From Reinekea blandensis MED297 (lineage in GTDB: Bacteria > Pseudomonadota > Gammaproteobacteria > Pseudomonadales > Natronospirillaceae), in contig NZ_CH724149.1 of assembly GCF_000153185.1 (NCBI RefSeq), forward strand, positions 448,789-512,788: 64,000 nucleotides of DNA, in the 5' to 3' direction. This document shows positions 34,229 to 41,461 of this stretch, piece by piece. Under the pieces are notes generated by a model. It ran no database searches, was not told the DNA's origin, and saw nothing but the letters and a program-made list of their open reading frames with translations. The position numbers and the translations under genes were made by a program. The number at the start of each line of letters is the position of its first letter. Position 1 is the stretch's first letter.

Positions 34229-36079
34229 TCAGGCTGCGGTCTGAAGTGCTTGTTTCAGATCGTTGACCAACATGGGGCGAGCCAGCAGATAGCCCTGACC
34301 TTTCAGTATGCCTAACTCCTGAACACGAGCGAGTTCGTCTTCGGTTTCGATGCCTTCGGCAATGAGTCCGACGTTCAGTTCACCGGACATGGCAACGATA
34401 GCGCGCAACAGAGCGCCGGTGTCTTCGTTTAAGTGGCAGTGGTTGATGAACAAGCGGTCGACCTTAATGGCTTCAAACAACATCTTCTGCAGATGCCCGA
34501 GGTTGGAGTATCCCGTTCCAAAATCATCCAGCAACAGGCCGATGTTGTTTTGATGGAGCTGATCGAGGGTGGCATCAAACTCGGTATCCCGTTCGATCAT
34601 TTCAGATTCAGTGATTTCGAGTTTCAGTGCGCTGAAGGGGAGCTGAGATTCCCGGATGACGTGCTCACATTGATCAAAGAACCCGGGAGACTTTAATTGG
34701 TTAGGAGCGATATTGACCGTGACGTAGAACTCCGGCTCAAGCTGTCTAAGCAAACGCGCCGCTTCGAGAGCATGATGCATGACAAATATCCACAGCTCGT
34801 CAATTAAGCCATTGGATTCAGCTAATGGGATGAACTCAGCCGGAGAAATTTCACCCAGTTCCGGATGTGCCCACCGAGCCAATACTTCCGCTCCGACGAT
34901 ATTTCGGGATTCCAGATGGACAATCGGTTGCAAAACAATATAGAACTGTTCATCAAGAATGGCGCTCATGATCTGACTCTGCAGTTGATAGCGCCGGTTG
35001 ACGATTAACTCCATGGAGCGGTCATAAAAGTGGAAACGGTTTTTGCCATCTCGTTTTGAGCGGTACATGGCAATGTCGGCGCGCTTGACGGCGTCTTCGT
35101 AGGTTTCGGCATCTTTTGGCAGGCAGACGATGCCTATGGAACAGGTACAATGCAGCAGATTGCCGTCGATCTGAATTTCACGCATCGCGTGCTGAAGTAA
35201 CTTTTGCGCCAGTTGAGCCAGTTGCAGTTCTTCAAGGTCTTCGACGAGAATCAGAAACTCATCTCCGCCAATCCGGCAGACCTGATCTGTCACCCGGGTG
35301 CAGTCAACAAGAGCCTGCGCTTTGGCTGTCAGAAAGCGATCGCCTACGGCGTGTCCCTGAGTGTCGTTAATGTCCTTGAACTCATCGAAGTCCACATAAA
35401 TGACAGCGGCATTGGCGATCATGCCACGTGACAAGCGATGTTGGAGGACATCGAAATGCTCTTCCGCAAACTGACGGTTGGGCAGGTTGGTTAAGTTGTC
35501 ATGCAGGGCTCGAAACTCAACATCTTCTTTGGCCCGGCGTACTTCCTCAACTTGCTGATTGAGCAGCGCAACCAGATTGATGTTGTCTCGCGCCAGGATC
35601 TTGGCTGCAATAGCTGTAATGACCAAAATGATACTGATGTTGAAGGCGTTGGAAAATGAGTTGCTTGATGGATCAAACACCCAGCCACTGTCAGCCGCAA
35701 TACCCATCAGCAAAAGGTTGCAGATCAGGAAAACAAGCAGACTGTTGTAGAGGCTGTTAAAGCCGATCATGGAGGCAAATATCAGCAGGCCCGGCAACGC
35801 CATGACTGAATTATCACGGATGCCACCGGTACTCCACTGCATAGCGACCATCATCAAAGACAGAATGCCAATAAAACAGCCGGAAGCGAGTTTGTGGCGT
35901 TGTTGATAGGTAAACCAGGGCACCACCAATAACAGAACCGCACCGACCAATAAAATCCAAGCGTCGATGTAAGCGGGTTCATAGATGGCTTTTATGCCCA
36001 ACAGAAGCAGCGGTACTTCGGCTATGACAACGAGCTGAGTAAGCCGTCGTCGGAAAATGTGGTTAACGTTCGTCTGCAT
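34229..36079 (-). CDS. membrane GGDEF-EAL protein
   Basis: The 616-residue product has five to six N-terminal membrane spans (about 12-165), then GGDEF (about 190-350) and EAL (about 365-610). GGDEF is intact with RVTD as RxxD site. The EAL signature reads EVL in GAEVLARW, a common active variant, and other catalytic motifs are present: LEITESE, LLDDFGTGYSNLG, KVDRLFI. So both synthesis and hydrolysis of c-di-GMP are possible, with membrane-embedded sensing. Single gene. Confidence 0.92.
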   Translation of the reverse strand: MQTNVNHIFRRRLTQLVVIAEVPLLLLGIKAIYEPAYIDAWILLVGAVLLLVVPWFTYQQRHKLASGCFIGILSLMMVAMQWSTGGIRDNSVMALPGLLIFASMIGFNSLYNSLLVFLICNLLLMGIAADSGWVFDPSSNSFSNAFNISIILVITAIAAKILARDNINLVALLNQQVEEVRRAKEDVEFRALHDNLTNLPNRQFAEEHFDVLQHRLSRGMIANAAVIYVDFDEFKDINDTQGHAVGDRFLTAKAQALVDCTRVTDQVCRIGGDEFLILVEDLEELQLAQLAQKLLQHAMREIQIDGNLLHCTCSIGIVCLPKDAETYEDAVKRADIAMYRSKRDGKNRFHFYDRSMELIVNRRYQLQSQIMSAILDEQFYIVLQPIVHLESRNIVGAEVLARWAHPELGEISPAEFIPLAESNGLIDELWIFVMHHALEAARLLRQLEPEFYVTVNIAPNQLKSPGFFDQCEHVIRESQLPFSALKLEITESEMIERDTEFDATLDQLHQNNIGLLLDDFGTGYSNLGHLQKMLFEAIKVDRLFINHCHLNEDTGALLRAIVAMSGELNVGLIAEGIETEDELARVQELGILKGQGYLLARPMLVNDLKQALQTAA

Positions 36080-36302
36080 GTAGGCGATCAGTACCGGTAA
36101 GCGTTTTCAAAGCCCGAAGTTTAGACGTTCAAACGGAGTCTGAAAACTGTCGATCAGGGTCTTGATTGATCGGGTTAGGTGTTGGTGTCAGTTAGGTCTT
36201 TGAAACAGTGCATTTCCAGCTTGAATGTGATTGGAATGATAATCTCATCCATTGGTAGGATGCGGTCTTCAGCGAGATCAGAAATGTGATTCAGGTCTCA
36301 TT

Positions 36303-36324
36303 AAATGCCCCGGTCGGGGCATTT
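36303..36324. terminator. terminator after the AGE-family gene
   Basis: AAATGCCCC-gg-tc-GGGGCATTT-like stem with A/T flanks lies 39 bp past the minus-strand stop at 36363. In 36080-36302 I see only promoter-type sequence for the GGDEF-EAL gene. Confidence 0.7.
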
Positions 36325-36362
36325 CTTCATCGTGATTCAGTGAATTTTACCAGGACCCGGTA

Positions 36363-37556
36363 TCAGGCGTTTTTCTCCACCAGGTCCAGTACCAGGGCGC
36401 AAGCCCCGAGTGTGTGGTAGTCGCATTTGGCACCGGCTTCGCTTTTCCGGTCGGTGAGTTTGCTGTTGTCGGCATTCAGGATTCGATACCAGGCACCATG
36501 CCGGTGGTCGACAAAGTGCTGCCAACAGTAGTTCCACAAGCGGTCGTACCAACGCCAGTATTCCTCCTTGCCGGTTACGGTGGCAAGCAAAGCGGCGGCG
36601 GCAAAGCTTTCGGCCTGAACCCAGAAGTATTTGTCGTTATCGCAGATAGTCCCGTCGGGCGCAAAGCCGTAGAACAGTCCACCATGGGTATCATCCCAGG
36701 CGGTGTCGACGGCGCGCTGGAACAGCGATTCGGCGCGTTCAACCATCCAGCTTTCAGGGCGATGTCGGTGCAGCATCAGCAGCAGTTTGGTCCATTCAGT
36801 TTGATGACCGGGTTGAAAGCCCCAAGGTCGATACAGGTTTTTCGGATCGTCCCGGTTGTAATCCCAATCCGGCTCCAGCGTCGGGGTGTAATGCTCCCAC
36901 ACCAGACCGTCGGATTGGTCCGCCTGTCGAATGGCAACGGTTTGTGCAAGGGTGTAGGCCCGATCCAGGAACTGTGAATCGTCGGTGGCTTCATACGCCA
37001 GGATCATCGCTTCACAGGCGTGCATGTTGGCGTTTTGACCGCGATAAGGCGAGACCGTCTGCCAATCCGGAGAAATCTCGTCAGCGTAAAGACGTTCTTC
37101 CGGACGCCAGAAATGTTTCTCCAACAGTTCAAAGGTGTGATAAACATCGGCCCGTGCACTTTCGTCACCGCATTTCAGCGCAGTGGCATACATCAGCAGG
37201 ACGAACGCCATGCCGTAGCAGTGGTTGGTTTCATCAACAGGACGGTCACCGTCCAGTACCCAAACATAGCCCTGGCGTTCGTTTTGCCAGTGACGTTCAC
37301 GAACAAACGCCAGACCCTGTTGTGTTAAGTCGGCGTAATCGGGGTGTTCCGGGAACAAAGTTGAGGCGGTTGCGTAGTTGAAAACCATCCGGCAGCTGCT
37401 GACCAGTTGCTTATGGGCGTCATCAAAGGTCCGGCCATCATCAAAGTAATTCTGGCGAAACCCGCCTGCCGGGTCATTCACGTTCGGCTCGTAGAACTTG
37501 AGGATACTGTCGATATGAGATTTCAGGAACTCGGCAGAACGAAAATCAGGCAGCAT
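36363..37556 (-). CDS. N-acylglucosamine 2-epimerase (AGE) family sugar epimerase/isomerase
   Basis: The 397-residue product covers a complete (alpha/alpha)6 barrel. Family motifs include KQLVSSCRMVFNYA, QNANMHACEAMILAYEAT, WGFQPGHQTEWTKLLLML and YFWVQAESFAAAALL, with the conserved histidines used as acid/base pair. The group includes mannose isomerase, sulfoquinovose isomerase and cellobiose 2-epimerase; overall look favours a mannose or related aldose-ketose isomerase, but this is uncertain. A lux-box-like site sits 111 bp upstream. Confidence 0.85.
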   Translation of the reverse strand: MLPDFRSAEFLKSHIDSILKFYEPNVNDPAGGFRQNYFDDGRTFDDAHKQLVSSCRMVFNYATASTLFPEHPDYADLTQQGLAFVRERHWQNERQGYVWVLDGDRPVDETNHCYGMAFVLLMYATALKCGDESARADVYHTFELLEKHFWRPEERLYADEISPDWQTVSPYRGQNANMHACEAMILAYEATDDSQFLDRAYTLAQTVAIRQADQSDGLVWEHYTPTLEPDWDYNRDDPKNLYRPWGFQPGHQTEWTKLLLMLHRHRPESWMVERAESLFQRAVDTAWDDTHGGLFYGFAPDGTICDNDKYFWVQAESFAAAALLATVTGKEEYWRWYDRLWNYCWQHFVDHRHGAWYRILNADNSKLTDRKSEAGAKCDYHTLGACALVLDLVEKNA

Positions 37557-37666
37557 TTGAGGTCTCCCAGCAGGATCAGAGTAAATGACGATCTTCAGAC
37601 GTCGCAGTGTATCGGGAATGTCAGATCAGTCACAGATCCGTTGTGCCTTTATATACCAAACCATTG

Positions 37667-37686
37667 ACCTGTTACATTTGACAGTT
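37667..37686. promoter_or_regulatory. second lux-box-like dyad
   Basis: ACCTGTTACATTTGACAGTT has the 20-bp lux box format: ACCTGT, 8 bp, ACAGTT, one base from a perfect inverted repeat. It lies between the divergent AGE-family and FGE-fold genes and near the luxI/luxR locus. It is more symmetric in its arms than the luxI box apart from the single mismatch. Confidence 0.5.
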
Positions 37687-37759
37687 TACCGAAATCCCGA
37701 ATCAACAGACACTGTGCTGCGCAACGGGGGCCGTCAAGGATGATGGCGCCTTAGCACGC

Positions 37760-37777
37760 CAAGGCACGAATGCCTTG
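37760..37777. terminator. isolated hairpin before the FGE-fold gene
   Basis: CAAGGCA-cgaa-TGCCTTG is a perfect 7-bp stem followed by TTGTTTG. No gene ends here, so it is either in the 5' UTR of the FGE-fold gene as an attenuator or a stray structure. Together with the lux-like box this is all I see in 37557-37870 (314 bp). Confidence 0.4.
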
Positions 37778-37870
37778 TTGTTTGTCCTGATCTGTTGAGT
37801 CGTCATTGCCAGGATTGAAAGTTTCAGCCGCGTGGTCGTTGCGTCGCCATTTTCAGCGAAAGGAATGATT

Positions 37871-38827
37871 GTGGACTCTAAGAAAAATGCGAAACTTTTC
37901 CGACCTGGCTGGGCTGAACATGCTCCAGAAGGTAACGGACCGGTACGGCAGCTCGGGGAGCAGCCCCCGGAACTGTTAGTTTCTATTGTTGAAAGCCAGG
38001 AATATCCAATTGATTACCGGTTAGCCGCCGGTGAAGCACTCGCGCGTCGCGGCGACCCCAGAATCTCACTCACCAATCCGTCGATGATTGATATCCCGGC
38101 GGGTCGTGTTCGGGTAGGGCTGGCGGAGTCCGAGATGGACTCGGTGTTTGAGCAAAGCCGATCCTTTGGTGTGATGCGGGATGTCTTGGAGTTTGACGGA
38201 CCTGAGCATCTCGTTGAGCTGTCGCCGTTCCGCATGGCCAAGTATTGTGTGACCAATACCGAATATTACGAGTTCGAAAAGGCAACCGGTTTCCAAAACA
38301 CGCCGACCTCGTGGTCGGGTCGGCATTATGACCGTATCAAGTCAAACCATCCTGTCTTTTCCGTATCCTATGCCGCAGCGTTGGCTTATTGTGAATGGCT
38401 GACAGATCTGACCGGGCGTTCGTTTCGTCTACCCACAGAAGCCGAATGGGAGTTTGTGTCGAGCGGCTCAGATCATTTGCGTTTTCCGTGGGGCAACGAG
38501 TTTGAACCGGATCGCGCAAACACGATCGAAACACAAATGATGAGCACCACGCCAGTGGGTATGTTTGCGAATGGATGTTCACCGTTCGGTGTTTCTGATA
38601 TGGCCGGAAATGTCGAAGAGTACACCAGCAGTTCCTTTAACGATTATCTCGGTCGGCCGATAATCGGAACGAACGGCGCGCGCAGTCTTGAAGGCATGCG
38701 CATTGCCAGAGGGGGAAGTTTTGCACGGTTCCATGATTTAACCCGGACCAGTTGTCGTCACCCAGTCTGTCAACCTGACAAGGTTGTTATTGGATTTCGA
38801 CTGGTAGAAGATCTACCACTGCATTAA
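37871..38827 (+). CDS. FGE/SUMF1-fold protein, probably not a formylglycine generator
   Basis: The GTG at 37871 is chosen because AAAGGA lies 6 bases before it, while the ATG at 37865 touches that site. The 318-residue product has a short HEAT-like N-terminus (RLAAGEALARRGDP) and an FGE-sulfatase domain: FRLPTEAEWEFVSSG, PFGVSDMAGNVEEYTSS, RGGSFARFHD, VIGFRLV. The active cysteine pair that follows GGS in true FGE is replaced (ARFHDL), although a C-x4-C occurs later (SCRHPVC). So the fold is sure and the activity is not. It precedes luxR on the same strand. Confidence 0.82.
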   Translation: MDSKKNAKLFRPGWAEHAPEGNGPVRQLGEQPPELLVSIVESQEYPIDYRLAAGEALARRGDPRISLTNPSMIDIPAGRVRVGLAESEMDSVFEQSRSFGVMRDVLEFDGPEHLVELSPFRMAKYCVTNTEYYEFEKATGFQNTPTSWSGRHYDRIKSNHPVFSVSYAAALAYCEWLTDLTGRSFRLPTEAEWEFVSSGSDHLRFPWGNEFEPDRANTIETQMMSTTPVGMFANGCSPFGVSDMAGNVEEYTSSSFNDYLGRPIIGTNGARSLEGMRIARGGSFARFHDLTRTSCRHPVCQPDKVVIGFRLVEDLPLH

Positions 38828-38841
38828 TTTTAAAAAAAGAA

Positions 38842-38903
38842 ACGCAGTCAGCTTAAAAATATTTGAACTGCGTCTAAAAAATTGAAGCTGCGTCAAAAAA
38901 ATT
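38842..38903. repeat. inverted and tandem ACTGCGT repeats upstream of luxR
   Basis: ACGCAGT (38842-38848) and ACTGCGT (38867-38873) form an inverted repeat. The segment GAACTGCGTC-taaaaaatt (38865-38883) is repeated in tandem as GAAGCTGCGTC-aaaaaaatt (38884-38903). A-tracts recur about every two turns. The spacing suggests a regulator site with A-tract bends in the luxR promoter region. Confidence 0.5.
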
Positions 38904-38981
38904 AAGGCATTGCCAAGCCAGGTCTATGGTTAAATAGTATGACGCTGTTTCTCCAAACCTCAGGAAAAGGGGAGTTTGTCA

Positions 38982-39716
38982 GTGAAAGTTGTTATGGATT
39001 TACTGGAAAGGCTGCAACAAGCGCAGTCTACGTCAGAGCTGCCCGAAATTCTTGAGTCCATCTCGCAGGTTGTCGAGTTCGACTACTTCTTGTTCGGCCT
39101 GGCGCTGCCCAACAGCATTACTCATTCAGACATTCTGATGTATGACAATTACCCGGGTGAATGGCGGCGGGTCTACGATGAGTCTGGTTATGCAAAACGT
39201 GACCCGATTGTTCAATACAGCATCAGCAACTATATGCCGGTAACCTGGGCTCAAATTTCCGAATCTCCCAGCTATTCCAGAAGTGATTTGAAAATCATGT
39301 GGGAGGCTGAAGCCAGTGGTCTCAAAGCGGGGTTCAGTTTGCCTATTCATGGTGCGGTTGGTGAGTTTGGCATGATCAGTTTTGCGTCCAATCACAACAC
39401 CGATGAGCAACGACTGAAGTATGCTGAGGCCATTCCGGTGATTCAGATGTTAGTGCCGGCCATTCAGGATGCGGTGAAACGGTTACGGGTCTCCGAAAGT
39501 AAAGAGCCGCCTGCGAAGTTGACCAAGCGGGAAATCGAATGCCTGACCTGGGCAACTGAGGGAAAAAGTTCTTGGGAAATTTCACAAATACTGGGCTGCT
39601 CTGAACGAACGGCTATTTTTCATTTAAGTAATGCGGCGAATAAGCTCGGGGCGACCAATCGGTATCAGGCGATTTCCAAAGCGTTGTTGTGTGGAATTAT
39701 TAACCCCCTCTGTTGA
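38982..39716 (+). CDS. luxR: LuxR-family quorum-sensing regulator
   Basis: GTG 38982 lies 7 bases after GGAG; ATG 38994 is an alternative. The product (244 aa) has an N-terminal autoinducer-binding domain (about 15-160, with the W and Y/D pattern: YDNYPGEWRRVYDESGY, DPIVQYSISNYMPVTW) and a C-terminal LuxR helix-turn-helix (LTKREIECLTWATEGKSSWEISQILGCSERTAIFHLSNAANKLG). It should bind the acyl-homoserine lactone made by the LuxI encoded 204 bp downstream and act on lux boxes. Confidence 0.95.
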   Translation: MKVVMDLLERLQQAQSTSELPEILESISQVVEFDYFLFGLALPNSITHSDILMYDNYPGEWRRVYDESGYAKRDPIVQYSISNYMPVTWAQISESPSYSRSDLKIMWEAEASGLKAGFSLPIHGAVGEFGMISFASNHNTDEQRLKYAEAIPVIQMLVPAIQDAVKRLRVSESKEPPAKLTKREIECLTWATEGKSSWEISQILGCSERTAIFHLSNAANKLGATNRYQAISKALLCGIINPLC

Positions 39717-39845
39717 AACCTGCTTATATCCAGCTTTTCTAATCAACCCACGTTGTTGAGTTCCTCTCCCTTGTTTTTATGTTTATTCCATTTTGTTATT
39801 AGCTTATGCCCTCCATAAGTCAGTTTAATTTCACTATTCGAGCAA

Positions 39846-39865
39846 ACCTGCAATAACTGACAGGT
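39846..39865. promoter_or_regulatory. lux box of the luxI promoter
   Basis: ACCTGCAATAACTGACAGGT is a 20-bp imperfect dyad with perfect 5-bp ends, matching the LuxR-type box. A TAGTAT/TATGAT -10 region follows at 39887-39895, which puts the box centre about 43-46 bp before the start site, as in class II LuxR activation. Confidence 0.8.
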
Positions 39866-39919
39866 CGTTATCAGCGCGTTCCTTGGTAGTATGATTTTAA
39901 AAGAAGAAGGAGACGACCA

Positions 39920-40501
39920 ATGAGTTTCACAATCGAACATTCAGATTACCGAACCATTCCAGCCCAAGCTTTTCAGGGGCTATTAAGTCTGCGCTACGAA
40001 GTCTTCAAAAAACGTCTCGGCTGGGAACTCGAAACCCAGGGAGATTTTGAACAGGATGATTACGACAATGAGCATGCAGAATATCTGTATGCCAAAGACG
40101 ATGGTCAGCAGGTTATTGGCTGCTGGCGTCTGATCCCAACGACCGGTCGTTACATGCTGAAAGATACATTCCCCGTATTATTGGGTGATCAGGAAGCACC
40201 TTGCCACCCACGCATTGTCGAGTTGAGCCGTTTTGCCGTAAGCAAACGCACTTCGGCAAAAAATGCCAGCGTCAGCGAAGTGACGTTGAAACTGCTTCAG
40301 GCCGCCTACATTCACGCGGTCGAACATAACATCGATGAATACGTAACCGTAACCTCTACCGCCATTGAGCGCATGATGTCCCGAATCGGAATTCCGGTTG
40401 AACGCATCGGCGACCAGCAAGTGCATATGCTGGGTGACACCCGTTCGATTGTGTTGCGTATTCCGATCAACGCTCAGACTCGTAACGCACTTCTCAACTA
40501 A
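39920..40501 (+). CDS. luxI: acyl-homoserine-lactone synthase, LuxI family
   Basis: The 193-residue product keeps the invariant LuxI residues at canonical positions: R25, F29, W35, D46, D49, R70, F84, E101 and R104. It joins an acyl group from acyl-ACP to S-adenosylmethionine to form the autoinducer. GAAGGAG precedes the ATG. The lux box upstream implies positive feedback through LuxR. Acyl chain length cannot be told reliably. A strong terminator follows. Confidence 0.97.
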   Translation: MSFTIEHSDYRTIPAQAFQGLLSLRYEVFKKRLGWELETQGDFEQDDYDNEHAEYLYAKDDGQQVIGCWRLIPTTGRYMLKDTFPVLLGDQEAPCHPRIVELSRFAVSKRTSAKNASVSEVTLKLLQAAYIHAVEHNIDEYVTVTSTAIERMMSRIGIPVERIGDQQVHMLGDTRSIVLRIPINAQTRNALLN

Positions 40502-40527
40502 TCATTGAGTTCTCTTGTCTGTATTAG

Positions 40528-40552
40528 CCAGGGCTTGTCCCTGGTTTTTTTT
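40528..40552 (+). terminator. Rho-independent terminator of luxI
   Basis: CCAGGG-cttgt-CCCTGG followed by eight T residues. Confidence 0.88.
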
Positions 40553-40561
40553 GCCCGTCGT

Positions 40562-41461
40562 TTACGGCCAAATCTGTGTTATTGATCCGGCTTGCCAACG
40601 CAATAATTGGGGCTGGATACCGTCGACGTGACCCGGATCGAGTGTAGACGCCAGGATATACAACGTATCGCCATCAGCAGCGACCTGATGTGGTAAGTAA
40701 GGCGGTTGAAACTGATGCAGTATCTGGCGCGTGTTGTGTCTCACCGTTAGCCATTGTCGACCTCCCCAGTATGCGAGGCTCAATTGATTGTTCGCGTAGG
40801 TGGCATCAAACAGTCGGTTGCCCATCATAGGAATGGTTTCAAGGTTAGTGAGTTTAAGATCTGCCCACGTTTGCCGAACTTCCCCGGTTAAGTCGACATG
40901 CCAGATCTGATTGTCGGCCCGGACTAACAGTTCCCCTGAAGACAGCGCGCTGATGCCGTGCGCCTCTATACCGGGCAGTGAACCGGACCAGGGTGTCGCC
41001 GGTTCTCCATGCCGTTTGATCAGAATGTCCGGGTAGCGCACAAACAGATAGGTTCCGGGGGTGAGTTCGGCGAACCCGGCCATACCGAAACGATCCGGAT
41101 CCGGTTGCCAGGAGGACAGTTCCGTCAGCGGTGCCCCTATGGCCTCGGCTTGAAACAGCCGATACTCGTGTGCCTCCTGATGAATGTTAAAAGCTGTCTC
41201 GACTAACAGGATGCGACCATCCGATGTCCGGGACAAAAACCAATCGCTGGCTGTGCGCTCCGACTTTATCCAGAGGTTGACTCCGTCGCGTTCCGACCAG
41301 GTCATGACACAGGCTTTATGTTCGATGGCATCAATGGGACAGACATAGGACCAGGCCAGTTGTCCGTCACTGGCCACCATGCCGCCGGCCGGATGGGCGA
41401 CCGCTATCAGAGGCAGCGTTAGCACCAGTGCGAGCAGACGGTTAATCAAACGTCTCTTCAT
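40562..41461 (-). CDS. secreted beta-propeller-like protein coupled to the NOX-like oxidase
   Basis: ATG 41461 gives a 299-residue product with a clear Sec signal peptide (MKRRLINRLLALVLTLPLIAVAHP). The mature part has repeated beta-strand patterns with W and D turns (SDGRILLVETAFN, SSGELLVRADNQIWHVDLTGEVRQTW, ADGDTLYILAST) that look like a beta-propeller. No family is recognised. Its start overlaps the end of the NOX5-like gene by 20 bp, so the two are translated together and it may be a periplasmic partner or sensor. Confidence 0.65.
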   Translation of the reverse strand: MKRRLINRLLALVLTLPLIAVAHPAGGMVASDGQLAWSYVCPIDAIEHKACVMTWSERDGVNLWIKSERTASDWFLSRTSDGRILLVETAFNIHQEAHEYRLFQAEAIGAPLTELSSWQPDPDRFGMAGFAELTPGTYLFVRYPDILIKRHGEPATPWSGSLPGIEAHGISALSSGELLVRADNQIWHVDLTGEVRQTWADLKLTNLETIPMMGNRLFDATYANNQLSLAYWGGRQWLTVRHNTRQILHQFQPPYLPHQVAADGDTLYILASTLDPGHVDGIQPQLLRWQAGSITQIWP

